From Chitinophagaceae bacterium (GTDB lineage: Bacteria; Bacteroidota; Bacteroidia; Chitinophagales; Chitinophagaceae): a stretch of 64,000 nucleotides of DNA. This document shows positions 1 through 8,584 of this stretch, piece by piece. The stretch spans positions 496,001 to 560,000 of the forward strand of contig JADKKJ010000012.1 in assembly GCA_016720565.1 (NCBI GenBank). The letters run 5' to 3'. Made by a program: the position numbers and the translations under genes. The notes under the pieces were generated by a model, which was not told where the DNA came from, made no database searches, and was given only the letters and a program-made list of their open reading frames with translations. Numbering within the stretch: the first letter of the stretch is position 1; every line of letters starts with the position of its first letter.

Positions 1-615
1 GTTCAGATCAGCCAGCCATTTATCCGCGAGATCGCAAATTTCAGAAAACAGGATAGCCTTGATCCTCCGGCTACGGGAAAAGTATTATTCATTGGAAGTT
101 CTTCCTTCACTAACTGGAAAGATGTACAAAGCTATTTCCCCAAGAGTACCATCATCAACCGGGCATTTGGCGGATCTGCATTGATAGACCTTGATTTTTA
201 TTTTGATGATATCCTTCCCCAATATAAACCACGGCAGATCGTAATGTATTGCGGGGAAAATGACCTGGCCAATACGGATACCGTGAGCGCCGCGATGCTG
301 CTTGATCGTTTCCGTACCGTTTTTAACAGGATCAGGTCCATTTATCCTGCGGTTCCCCTGGTTTATATTTCTATTAAGCCCAGCCCCTCCCGCTGGCATC
401 TCCGGGAAAAAGCCAAAGAGGCGAATGCGGCCATAAGATCATTCCTTTCCACGCAGAAAAATACCACCTGGATCAATGTGTGGGATCTTATGCTGACCTC
501 CGAAGGCAAACCCGATGAAAGTATTTTTGGCCCTGACATGCTGCATATGAACGCAAAAGGCTATGCGATCTGGAAAAAATTATTGGAACCGGTATTGATC
601 AGGGATTCCAACTAA
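1..615 (+). CDS. SGNH/GDSL-family hydrolase (5' truncated)
   Basis: The reading frame is open from base 1, so the N-terminus lies before the window. The visible 204 residues carry the SGNH blocks. GSSSF near residue 33 is block I, with Ser in a GSSS context instead of GDS. GGSA near residue 58 is block II and GEND near residue 83 is block III. GPDMLHMNAKGY near the end supplies the Asp/His pair of block V. The family contains esterases, acetylhydrolases and lysophospholipases, often extracellular in Bacteroidota. The substrate cannot be read from the sequence. The next gene is a decayed glucanase remnant, so a role in polysaccharide processing is possible but only inferred from position. Confidence 0.8.
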   Translation, partial: VQISQPFIREIANFRKQDSLDPPATGKVLFIGSSSFTNWKDVQSYFPKSTIINRAFGGSALIDLDFYFDDILPQYKPRQIVMYCGENDLANTDTVSAAMLLDRFRTVFNRIRSIYPAVPLVYISIKPSPSRWHLREKAKEANAAIRSFLSTQKNTTWINVWDLMLTSEGKPDESIFGPDMLHMNAKGYAIWKKLLEPVLIRDSN

Positions 616-658
616 ATTTTGCACCATTTTTTATTTAACATATACACTTAATAAAAAC

Positions 659-1125
659 ATGCGCATCCTGTTTTCTGCCCTGGAAATTTCTTGCTCGAAG
701 GCTGCCTTAATTCCGGTCATACACAAAGATCTCCCGATCTGTTCAGGACTGAAGAGGAAAAAAATATCTTCAGGGAAGCGCAGAAAGCCAGTTTTAATTA
801 TTTCTGGGATGGCACCGAACCAACCAGCGGACTGGGAAGGGAAATATTAGAAAAGATCGTAAAATTCCTGGAGACCGCGGATCGTTTTCACGGGGCCTGG
901 CCACATTGGTGGAACGGTGAAACAGGAAAAGTAAAACCATTTGGCAGAAAAGATAATGGTAAGATCAATGATGACCCTGCCTACAATGACGGTATTCAGC
1001 TGGGTTTAAACCACCAGGGGAATGCAAAACCGACCGGCTCGCTTTTCTGGGCGCATTATTCCTATTCAGGAATTGATCCCAGGGGCCTGAAAAAAATAGG
1101 TTTCAGTTCTCCTTACATAAAATAA
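659..1125 (+). pseudogene. Remnant of a GH144-like glucoamylase-family beta-glucanase, internally deleted and truncated
   Basis: A frame at 691-1125 encodes two blocks that look like distant parts of one GH144/glucoamylase-family protein. The first is FREAQKASFNYFWDGT with RFHGAWPHWWNGETGKV, typical of the N-terminal third. The second is PAYNDGIQLGLNHQG with GSLFWAHYSY, typical of the C-terminal third. They are joined directly after KPFGRKDNG, so a middle section of roughly 200 residues seems missing, as does the end after DPRGLK. The most likely start (659) is in another frame from the body, so a one-base shift near 675 is also likely. The full-length family degrades beta-1,2-glucan and is secreted. 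The family call rests on recalled motifs. It is most likely a non-functional deletion derivative. Confidence 0.6.
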
Positions 1126-1194
1126 TTTCCGAAAAATGATCAGTCGTTCCCGGAGGGTGAAGAAGTTTGCAAACCTCTGCGCTACCTTTATCGT

Positions 1195-2178
1195 ATGAAA
1201 TACAGAAAAATTGGTGGAGAAGAAGTTTCAGCCATCGGCCTTGGTTGCATGAGCATGAGTCATGCCTATGGCGTACCCGATGACAAAGAATCAATTGCTA
1301 CCCTGAACCTGGCCTTGGAGCTGGGCATAAATTTCTGGGATACAGCCGATGCCTATGCTGCCGGAAAAAATGAGGAACTGATCTCAAAGGTGCTGGTGCC
1401 AAACCGGAATAAAGTGTTTATCGCTACAAAGTTTGGATTCACTATGGATGCGAATTTTAATAGTGTGTTTGACGGATCACCTGCCTATATGAGAAAGGCC
1501 GTGGAAAAAAGCCTGAGACGGTTAAGGATAGAGACCATTGATCTTTACTATGCACACCGAGTTGATCCCAACATTCCCGTAGAAGATATGTTCGGGGCCA
1601 TGGCCGACCTGGTTAAAGAAGGTAAGGTGCGCTATCTTGGTTTGTCAGAAGCCTCTCCTGCTTCCCTTCGCAAGGCGAATGCGGTGCATCCGGTAGCGGC
1701 CCTGCAAAGCGAATACTCCCTGCTTACAAGGGATGTAGAAAAAGAAATTCTTCCCACCTGTAAAGAATTAGGGATCGCCTTTATACCATTCAGTCCTTTG
1801 GCAAGAGGATTAATGACCAATACGCTGGATCTGGCTCAATTGCCCTCCACTGATTTCAGAAAAAAACTTCCCAGATACCAGGAGAAGCACCAGGAAAACA
1901 ATACCAACCTCGCAGCCGCATTCGCAGAACTGGCCAAACAAATTGAATGCAGCCCTGCGCAACTAGCTCTGGCCTGGGTACTGGCCCAGGGAGATAATAT
2001 CATCCCCATACCCGGAACAAAGAAGACAAAAAACCTGAGAGATAATGCCGGTGCTGTTGATATTAAATTAACAGCTGATACCTTGATGAAGATAGAGGCA
2101 GTTCTGAAAAAATATCCACATATTGGTGAACGATATGATGAGGCCAGCTATAAAATGGTAGACAGAAGCAGTAATTAG
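1195..2178 (+). CDS. Aldo/keto reductase
   Basis: A 327-residue protein of the usual length for an NADPH-dependent (alpha/beta)8-barrel aldo/keto reductase. The catalytic tetrad is visible: Asp in FWDTADAY, Tyr in the same segment, Lys in IATKFGF and His in YYAHRVDP. The C-terminal IPIPGTKKTKNLRDN segment matches the cofactor-binding region of the AKR13-like group, which reduces aldehydes and ketones of varied origin. It is probably cytoplasmic, as no signal peptide is present. It stands alone between the glucanase remnant and the caspase-like gene. The physiological substrate is unknown. Confidence 0.9.
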   Translation: MKYRKIGGEEVSAIGLGCMSMSHAYGVPDDKESIATLNLALELGINFWDTADAYAAGKNEELISKVLVPNRNKVFIATKFGFTMDANFNSVFDGSPAYMRKAVEKSLRRLRIETIDLYYAHRVDPNIPVEDMFGAMADLVKEGKVRYLGLSEASPASLRKANAVHPVAALQSEYSLLTRDVEKEILPTCKELGIAFIPFSPLARGLMTNTLDLAQLPSTDFRKKLPRYQEKHQENNTNLAAAFAELAKQIECSPAQLALAWVLAQGDNIIPIPGTKKTKNLRDNAGAVDIKLTADTLMKIEAVLKKYPHIGERYDEASYKMVDRSSN

Positions 2179-2201
2179 CCGCTTTATCATTATTTTAAGG
2201 G

Positions 2202-5200
2202 ATGAAATTTTTCTTCTCCCTGGCCCTGGTTTTTGTTTCATTTTCAACCGTCCTTGCGCAAACTTCTTCCCGCCTTATACCCTCGGAGATCTTATCCACC
2301 GCGATCAGCAATGATGAAACCCTGCTGGCCTGTACAACTGAAGACTCTGTTTACGTTTTAGAGTCCTCCACATTTACCATTCTAAAAAAATGGGCACATA
2401 GACAGGAAACACCGGTACTGATCGGTTTTCACCCAACGAATAATAACATCCTGCTACTCCAGCAGCAGAAGACCAACAACTCCCTGTTCAGCGGAGGTAT
2501 GAAAAATTATGGACTTAGCGCCGGAACAGTTTTGGATAATTACAGAACCTATGACAGGAAATACAATGAATTACCTGAAGACAGCATAACCATGTGGGAC
2601 CTGAACAAACTGGAGATCGTAAACAGGTCACCTGGTAATTTTTATTTCCAGTTCGGGACTGCGCCTAATTCCATGGTGGCCATCAGCAACAAGGTATATC
2701 CCTATGAAAGCCAGGGCAGGAAATTATATTCTGCCACCCGATCAGATATAAAAACCCTGGATGGGGAGTTCAGTTTTACCAGTCAAATAAATAAGACCTG
2801 CCGTAAATTAATTCTTGGTCCCACCAGAAAGTATTTCGCCGTTAGCTGGAAAGACGGCTATATAGGGGATAGTCTTTTTTTCTCCTTCAGCATACATGAT
2901 TTTAAAACACATGAGGTCATCTTTAAGATAGATCACTTAACAGAACCCATGGCTGATTTTTGCTTTTCAGCCGATGAAAGGTTACTGGCGGTTTCAGACA
3001 ATAAAGAATTCAAAAAAACCGGCGGCATCCGCATCATTGAAATCAGTACAGGCAGCACACTGAAAAAAATTGAAGAAACAGCGGGATCAACGAATCTTCA
3101 TTTTTCAGCTAATGGCTCGCAGATCTATTACCTGGACCGGGAGGAGAGGGATTGGTCTGATTATGACCTTGAAAACGGGATCGTGGTGCATAAGGTCTGG
3201 TCCAAACTTATTTCCACCAATCGCCTTTATTTTACCCGTCGTATTGGTGAAAAACTGATCGTATCCGGTGAATTCTCTATCGATGAAGTAGGTAAACCCA
3301 TTGGGAGCAATAAAAAATACCTGTTCAGGTCGGTGAACATGGAGGACATGAAGGTGTTTACCAAGACGAAGGAAGAAAATCTCAGGTTCCTGTCAGATAG
3401 CACCAGGTACTTAATGGTAATGAATGATGTTCCCATTAACAACAATGAACCTGTGATCAGCTTCAGCAATGACCGGAATTATTTTACCAGGGTTGATAAC
3501 GAAACCCAACTGCAGGTATGGAATGCATTTGCACGAAAAAAAATATTGCAGACCGGATTTGAGGCAGCCATAAGGGCTTGTCCCGATAAAACTGGCAAAT
3601 ATATACTGGTCGTGGAAAATAATGTACAGCGCTCCTATAATGAATACCAGTTGCACCTGGTTTCCATGGCCAATGGATCCATGCGTTCTTCCTCTGCTCT
3701 GGAACAGGGCGAAAATAAAATGAATGGGGCTTATTATAAGCTTACTATAGTCCCGGATCCTTTAAATATGAATAGCTGGTATTGCCTTGATGGCAGCCGC
3801 GCTGTATGGAAAATAGAAGGGAATAACTTCAGTATGAATAAGGTGATTGAGTTGAAGGAAGGATCTCCTTCCGGCATTCAGTTCCTGGCAAATGGTACTA
3901 TGCTCGTGCTGGCTAAAATGAAAGATGAAACATTCTGCGTTTGGCAATCCGATAATACCGGATCATTAAAACAGCTGGTTTTTAATTCCCCTAAATCCAG
4001 CATGCAATCGATAAAGGAGGGGATCCTGATGTGGAATTATAGTTATGCAGGAGATTCATCGATAGAGCAATGGTCGAACGGCATAAAACAAAGAACCATC
4101 CGGATACATGGAAAGATCCGGAAACTGGATGCATTACAGGATGAGAAAAAATGGATGGTACATTTTGAGTCCGGAGGAAAAAATTATGTTCAGTTTTTTG
4201 AGGAGGCCAATGAAAAGCAGCCTGTAAATATCGATATGATCTCTGCCAGGCTTTATATGCTGAGATCCGATGAGATCCTTGCAGAAAATGAAGGGTTCAC
4301 ATCGCTTTTACAGAATGCAGGAAGGCAGTTGCCATGGACAGTAAGAACCCCGCTTCTTTTAGATATTACCAATTTCGATGTATCATCCAATGGCAATTTC
4401 GTACTGCTGGATAACCGTATCATCAACCTGAAGGATATTCAACAATGGGATATCCCCCAATATAGCATTGCCGGTCTGCTGCAGGATACAGGCAAACTAA
4501 GATGGGTTGAAATACATTGGGAAATGAGTTATGGAGATAAAACAGGAGGCTTCACGCTTTATAAATTTACAGAGGGCAATAAAGACACGGTAAAGAGTAA
4601 GACCTGGATCAGCGAACCTAAAACTGGTGATAATTTCTACTTTAAACATGACCAGCTAAAAACCTCTCCTGATAAAAAATGGGCCATCAGTTTTGTAAAA
4701 CAGGGAATGCTTAACAAAGGTTATCCTATGGCAGCTCCTATGCTTTGGGATCTTACTAAAATGGTTGGCCAGGTAATACCGGTGAGCGGCAAAAGCTATT
4801 CTCTTGATTTTTCTGCAGATGGCAAAAGACTGATCTGCACTTCCTGGCTGGAGGAGAAATCAACAGGCACCCAGGCATTTTACGATATGTTCATCTATCA
4901 GGTAAGCCCTTTCAAACTGATCAGGTCCAGGCAAAATATCACCGCTGAAAAATTAACAGACCCGGGTGAAGGTGAACAATTTTCCCTTCAGTCGGGCAGT
5001 ATTGACTGGATGCAGCCCGAAGGAAATTCGCTGAAGGTTAAAAAATCATTTTATACTAAACAGTCCATTAAAAAATTCCTTTACAGTGCTGAAACCAAAA
5101 AACTGATCGCAGGCACAGCCTCTGGCAACCTGGTGATATGGGATGTGAACGGAGCTTCCTCACCCATAAAAACAATAACTGCACATAGTAGTCCTGTAAT

Positions 5201-6698
5201 GGAAATGGCCCTCCGGGGAACCCGCATTTATACGCTGGCGGAAAATGGGGAGATCGGTATTACCAGCCTCGAACAGGACTCATTAAAAGTAATGGTGCGA
5301 ACGCTTGTGAAAGACGATGAATTAAGAATAGCCATGAGTACGCCGGAAGGTTATTACAGGGTGGATCCCGACCTGATGAAGGACCTTCATTTTGTAAAAA
5401 ATGGAGAAGTTTATCCATTGAGCAGTTTTGAATTACAGGGAAACCGGCCGGATAAAGTATATGAGGCCCTGGGATTAGCAGATACTGCTTTCATCAGTGC
5501 ATTGCGGGATGGATGGAAGAACCGTATACGTAAAGCAGGCTTTGATCCTGAAAAGGATATTGACAATAATAACCGTCCGCTGGTAAAATGGGATCGAACT
5601 TCGCTTCCTGCGCTAACGCTGGATTCCCTGTTACCTGTAAAATTCGAAGTAACCTCCTCATCAGGTGATCTAAGATCAGTATACCTGAGAATTAATGGGG
5701 TACCTGCAGGTACTAAGCGGGGTATTAGCATGCCTCCAGGCCAGAAAAAATTACTGGTAGAAGAAAGAATTCCATTAACGAGGGGTAACAATTATATAAG
5801 TGTAGTAGCTGTGAATGACCAGGGAGTAGAAAGCCTGGAACAAAGTTTTGACATACAATACGAGGGCAATTCGAACTTAAAAAGCCGTTTGATCTATATA
5901 GGGGTAGGTGTATCAAAATATGCCGATAGTTCAATGAACCTTCGATTTGCCGCAAAGGACATCAATGACATCAGCGAACGATTACATTATTATTTTGACA
6001 GCGTTGAACTGCATACGCTGACCGATGAAATGGCCACGCGGGAAAATATCCTGCTGCTAAAAAAATATTTACAGCATTCACAGGCGGAGGACATGGTGAT
6101 GATCTCTTTTTCGGGGCATGGAATGATCGAACAGGAAAAAGGGTTCTTTTTTGCACCTTATGATATGAATTTTTCCAAACCTTCTTTGCTTGGCATGTCG
6201 ATGGAAATGATAGATGACCTGCTGGATGATATACCGGCACGTAAAAGATTATTACTACTGGATGCCTGTCATAGCGGAGAACAATGGGAAGGAGGAGAAG
6301 GGACCGCTAAATTGCCTGAAGGTGTAACAGCGGTGAAACCACGGGGAGGAGTAACCAGTTCTACGGGAGAATCTTCCGGGGAAAACAAGCAATTAGGCTT
6401 TTTATTAATGAAAGAATTATTCGGCGATTTCAGTCGTGGTAACGGCGCATTCATGATCTCGGCCGCAGGAAGTAATGAATTTGCATTTGAAGGGGAACAA
6501 TGGAGTAATGGGGTTTTCACTAAAAGCCTGCTTGAAGCGATCAGGGAACTGCGGTATAAGGGAAGTTATGGCAAATCTGTACCAATCAAAGTAAGGGAAC
6601 TGCGAAAGCTGATCTATGAAAAAGTAACCGCACTTACCAACGGAAGGCAAAATCCTACAAGCCGCCAGGAAAATGGATGGTGGAACTGGTCTTTTTAA
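2202..6698 (+). CDS. Secreted beta-propeller-like protein with C-terminal caspase (peptidase C14) domain
   Basis: A 1498-residue protein. Residues 1-20 form a Sec signal peptide ending in VLAQ. Roughly residues 25-1060 contain many degenerate WD40-like strands (for example SVYVLESSTFTILKKW and GNLVIWDVNGASSP), suggesting two or more beta-propellers. A short beta-sandwich-like linker follows at about 1120-1220. Residues 1225-1498 form a caspase-fold peptidase. The His of SFSGHG is His1306 and the Cys of LLDACHSG is Cys1356, so the catalytic dyad is intact. C14 proteins cut after Arg/Lys (metacaspase-like) or Asp; specificity is not readable here. The signal peptide predicts export, unlike many bacterial caspase-like proteins proposed in intracellular conflict systems. 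No partner gene is adjacent. Confidence 0.8.
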   Translation: MKFFFSLALVFVSFSTVLAQTSSRLIPSEILSTAISNDETLLACTTEDSVYVLESSTFTILKKWAHRQETPVLIGFHPTNNNILLLQQQKTNNSLFSGGMKNYGLSAGTVLDNYRTYDRKYNELPEDSITMWDLNKLEIVNRSPGNFYFQFGTAPNSMVAISNKVYPYESQGRKLYSATRSDIKTLDGEFSFTSQINKTCRKLILGPTRKYFAVSWKDGYIGDSLFFSFSIHDFKTHEVIFKIDHLTEPMADFCFSADERLLAVSDNKEFKKTGGIRIIEISTGSTLKKIEETAGSTNLHFSANGSQIYYLDREERDWSDYDLENGIVVHKVWSKLISTNRLYFTRRIGEKLIVSGEFSIDEVGKPIGSNKKYLFRSVNMEDMKVFTKTKEENLRFLSDSTRYLMVMNDVPINNNEPVISFSNDRNYFTRVDNETQLQVWNAFARKKILQTGFEAAIRACPDKTGKYILVVENNVQRSYNEYQLHLVSMANGSMRSSSALEQGENKMNGAYYKLTIVPDPLNMNSWYCLDGSRAVWKIEGNNFSMNKVIELKEGSPSGIQFLANGTMLVLAKMKDETFCVWQSDNTGSLKQLVFNSPKSSMQSIKEGILMWNYSYAGDSSIEQWSNGIKQRTIRIHGKIRKLDALQDEKKWMVHFESGGKNYVQFFEEANEKQPVNIDMISARLYMLRSDEILAENEGFTSLLQNAGRQLPWTVRTPLLLDITNFDVSSNGNFVLLDNRIINLKDIQQWDIPQYSIAGLLQDTGKLRWVEIHWEMSYGDKTGGFTLYKFTEGNKDTVKSKTWISEPKTGDNFYFKHDQLKTSPDKKWAISFVKQGMLNKGYPMAAPMLWDLTKMVGQVIPVSGKSYSLDFSADGKRLICTSWLEEKSTGTQAFYDMFIYQVSPFKLIRSRQNITAEKLTDPGEGEQFSLQSGSIDWMQPEGNSLKVKKSFYTKQSIKKFLYSAETKKLIAGTASGNLVIWDVNGASSPIKTITAHSSPVMEMALRGTRIYTLAENGEIGITSLEQDSLKVMVRTLVKDDELRIAMSTPEGYYRVDPDLMKDLHFVKNGEVYPLSSFELQGNRPDKVYEALGLADTAFISALRDGWKNRIRKAGFDPEKDIDNNNRPLVKWDRTSLPALTLDSLLPVKFEVTSSSGDLRSVYLRINGVPAGTKRGISMPPGQKKLLVEERIPLTRGNNYISVVAVNDQGVESLEQSFDIQYEGNSNLKSRLIYIGVGVSKYADSSMNLRFAAKDINDISERLHYYFDSVELHTLTDEMATRENILLLKKYLQHSQAEDMVMISFSGHGMIEQEKGFFFAPYDMNFSKPSLLGMSMEMIDDLLDDIPARKRLLLLDACHSGEQWEGGEGTAKLPEGVTAVKPRGGVTSSTGESSGENKQLGFLLMKELFGDFSRGNGAFMISAAGSNEFAFEGEQWSNGVFTKSLLEAIRELRYKGSYGKSVPIKVRELRKLIYEKVTALTNGRQNPTSRQENGWWNWSF

Positions 6699-6705
6699 TA
6701 TGGTT

Positions 6706-6737
6706 TTTGGTATGATATAGCCCAAGGTCTATATTTG
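6706..6737 (+). promoter_or_regulatory. Predicted promoter of tRNA-Ala
   Basis: A TTTG (-33 element) at 6706-6709 and TATATTTG (-7 element, consensus TANNTTTG) at 6730-6737 are separated by 20 bp. This matches the primary-sigma promoter pattern of Bacteroidota. Transcription would start just before the tRNA at 6751. Confidence 0.65.
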
Positions 6738-6750
6738 CATTCCCAAAAAC

Positions 6751-6825
<75 letters not shown>

Positions 6826-6832
6826 AAGCTTT

Positions 6833-6862
6833 AAAGGCCTGCAGCAATGCGGGCCTTTTTTG
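6833..6862 (+). terminator. Intrinsic terminator after tRNA-Ala
   Basis: AAAGGCC and GGCCTTT arms around a short loop are followed by a run of T, ten bases after the tRNA end. Confidence 0.65.
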
Positions 6863-6923
6863 ATATCTGCAATTCCTCAAAACCAAAGGCCCCCTATTTT
6901 TGTTACAATTAAAAAACCAGCAT

Positions 6924-7088
6924 ATGGGCGTCATCAAGCAATTATCAGAATATCTCTTCCTGCGAAAGAAAGATCCCAATCGCCCCAAAAGCGAATTTAC
7001 CCGCTATATGCACGGCATAAATCGATTCAGCCTATTACTGTTCATCATTTGCCTGATCATTTTGGCGGTGAAGTTGCTGAGCAGGTGA
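6924..7088 (+). CDS. Small single-pass membrane protein (DUF6728-like)
   Basis: A 54-residue protein starting at the ATG of MGVIKQLSEYLFLRKKD. An upstream in-frame start at 6900 is less likely. The N-terminal half is basic and contains LRKKDPNRP and TRYMHGINR. A single hydrophobic helix (about residues 33-50, SLLLFIICLIILAVKLL) ends the protein. The LFLRKKDPN...MHGIN pattern resembles a small uncharacterised Bacteroidota family (DUF6728) by recall. No function is known. It sits alone between tRNA-Ala and the convergent LacI-family gene. Confidence 0.6.
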   Translation: MGVIKQLSEYLFLRKKDPNRPKSEFTRYMHGINRFSLLLFIICLIILAVKLLSR

Positions 7089-7108
7089 GCAGTGACGGTT
7101 GGCTAATC

Positions 7109-8152
7109 CTATTTATGGGTGGGGGATGTACGTGTAGATCCCCGAACAATTAATTCCGTAGCTAAGATGCGAGTTTCAAACTCAGTGACGGGGCGCTTGC
7201 TTTCGATCAGCTGCAATAAAAGATCCATGGCGATCTCTCCCATTTCAAATGCGGGTTGACGTATAATGGACAGTGGGGGATTCAATAATTCCGTCATATC
7301 TGAATTCGCAAATCCGATAAGGCCCATTTGATCCGGCACCTTCACTCCTCTTGAATTCAATACACGCAAGGCACCGGTGGTCAGTTTATCGCCGCAGGCC
7401 AGTATGGCATCGGGTCTCTGCTCACGAGCAAGCAGGTCATCAATAGCAGTGTCTACTTCTTCCAGCAGCATACCACCATTGGGACAATACCGAACCATGG
7501 AGGCATCGAATAACAATCCATGATCCTTCAGCGCGGCCTGGTAACCGGCCAGCCTTTCACGGGCAATGGAAAGAATATCCGGATTAGAGATCGCGGCAAT
7601 ATTCCTGTACCCACTGCTGATCAAATGAACGGTAGCATCGTAGGCCCCTTTATAATTATCTACGATCACCTTATGGGTGGAGATCTGTTCCACAATGCGA
7701 TCGAAAAAAACGATCGGCATGCCGCGGTCGTGCAATTCCTTTAAAAAACTGATATCTGTGGTATGGGCGGAAACTGACACGATCAATCCATCGATGGACC
7801 TTGATGTGAGGTATTGAAGATTCAGCAATTCCCTTTCAGCGGATTCACGGCTTTGGGAAATGATCACATTGTATCCATTCTTATAGGCGATCGATTCAAT
7901 GCCGTTGATGGTCTGCGAAAAAAAGCTGTTGGCGATCTCTGAAACAATTACCCCGATAGAACGGCTTCTTCTTTCTTTCAGGCTAAGCGCGATGGGGTTT
8001 GGATGGTAGTTGATCTTTTCGGCATATTCCAGTACCAGCTTCTTTGTACCCGGGCTGATCTCATAACTGTCCCTAAGCGCCCTGGATACCGTAGAAGTGG
8101 ATAAACCCAGTGCTTTAGCGATATCTTTAATGGTAACAGCTTCAAATTTCAT
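7109..8152 (-). CDS. LacI-family transcriptional regulator of the pectin locus
   Basis: A 347-residue protein from the MKFEAVTIKDIAK start at 8152. A longer frame begins at 8221, but its 23 extra residues precede the usual LacI N-terminus. Residues 5-55 form the LacI helix-turn-helix and hinge helix (TIKDIAKALGLSTSTVSRAL, then INYHPNPIALSL). The rest is a periplasmic-binding-protein-like effector domain with SIGVIVSEIANSFFS and DAILACGDK. It is divergent from susC. Two near-identical inverted repeats with a central CG, the symmetry typical of LacI-family operators, lie upstream of susC (8322-8335) and of the GH28 operon (21010-21023). I infer that it controls both units in response to a uronate or oligogalacturonide. 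Confidence 0.88.
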   Translation of the reverse strand: MKFEAVTIKDIAKALGLSTSTVSRALRDSYEISPGTKKLVLEYAEKINYHPNPIALSLKERRSRSIGVIVSEIANSFFSQTINGIESIAYKNGYNVIISQSRESAERELLNLQYLTSRSIDGLIVSVSAHTTDISFLKELHDRGMPIVFFDRIVEQISTHKVIVDNYKGAYDATVHLISSGYRNIAAISNPDILSIARERLAGYQAALKDHGLLFDASMVRYCPNGGMLLEEVDTAIDDLLAREQRPDAILACGDKLTTGALRVLNSRGVKVPDQMGLIGFANSDMTELLNPPLSIIRQPAFEMGEIAMDLLLQLIESKRPVTEFETRILATELIVRGSTRTSPTHK

Positions 8153-8315
8153 GCTGCGTAAAGTTATGAATTTGAACGCAGAAGGAGGCAGCGGGCGGTC
8201 CAGTTGAAGCGAACTGAACACCGCCGGAATTCTTGGTTTTTATGCCATTGCCTGAAAAATAGCGCAAACCAACTGGCTGAATTGCTGATATGTATTGATA
8301 ACCATTAATTTAGAC

Positions 8316-8350
8316 TGGCATCGTTATCGGGAACGATTGCGTAAAAAAAT
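8316..8350 (+). promoter_or_regulatory. Putative LacI-regulator site upstream of susC (copy A)
   Basis: This 35-bp block matches 31 of 35 positions of the block at 21004-21038. Its core, 8322-8335, is CGTT-ATCGGG-AACG, an inverted repeat that extends to ATCGTT/AACGAT arms, with CG at the centre. It is followed by the shared string ATTGCG and an A-tract. The core ends 51 bp before TAGACTTG at 8386. That distance is identical in copy B. Confidence 0.75.
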
Positions 8351-8385
8351 ACCGGGGAAACGTGCCGGGGAAATTCAGTTCTGTG

Positions 8386-8393
8386 TAGACTTG
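8386..8393 (+). promoter_or_regulatory. -7 box of the susCD promoter
   Basis: TAGACTTG matches TANNTTTG at all but one position and is identical to the box at 21074-21081. No good -33 TTTG is seen 19-21 bp upstream, consistent with an activator-dependent promoter. The start would be near 8399, leaving a leader of about 185 nt before susC. A 46-codon frame in this leader (8415-8552) has no recognisable protein character. Confidence 0.55.
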
Positions 8394-8584
8394 CCCTTGC
8401 TAAACGCTTGCCAAATGAAAAGACTCCCCTCTTTTAAAGCCATAATTCGGGCTGCCGTCTTTCATTTTTCGTATTTCCATATCATCGGAAAGGCAAGATC
8501 ACTAACATCTGTTCGACCTTATTCATCAGAAAAGACTGACATAAAGCCTTGACTTTTTTTAACGATCAATTCAAAAACTGCAAC

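Noticed and set aside
1..6698. Defence island reading of the caspase-like gene and neighbours
   Set aside because: Neighbours are an aldo/keto reductase and glycan genes, and the caspase-like protein has a Sec signal; no nuclease, toxin or effector partner was found.
5411..6725. Several minus-strand frames inside the caspase-like gene
   Set aside because: Antisense shadows without signal peptides, domains or plausible starts.
8352..8373. Direct repeat CCGGGGAAA twice, 13 bp apart, between the susC operator and -7 box
   Set aside because: Absent from the equivalent region of copy B, so not part of the shared regulatory plan; may be chance.
8415..8552. 46-codon frame in the susC leader, starting with CTTGCCAA before ATG as the GH28 gene also does
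   Set aside because: The peptide has no family resemblance or signal peptide, and the match to the GH28 start region is short. More likely untranslated leader.
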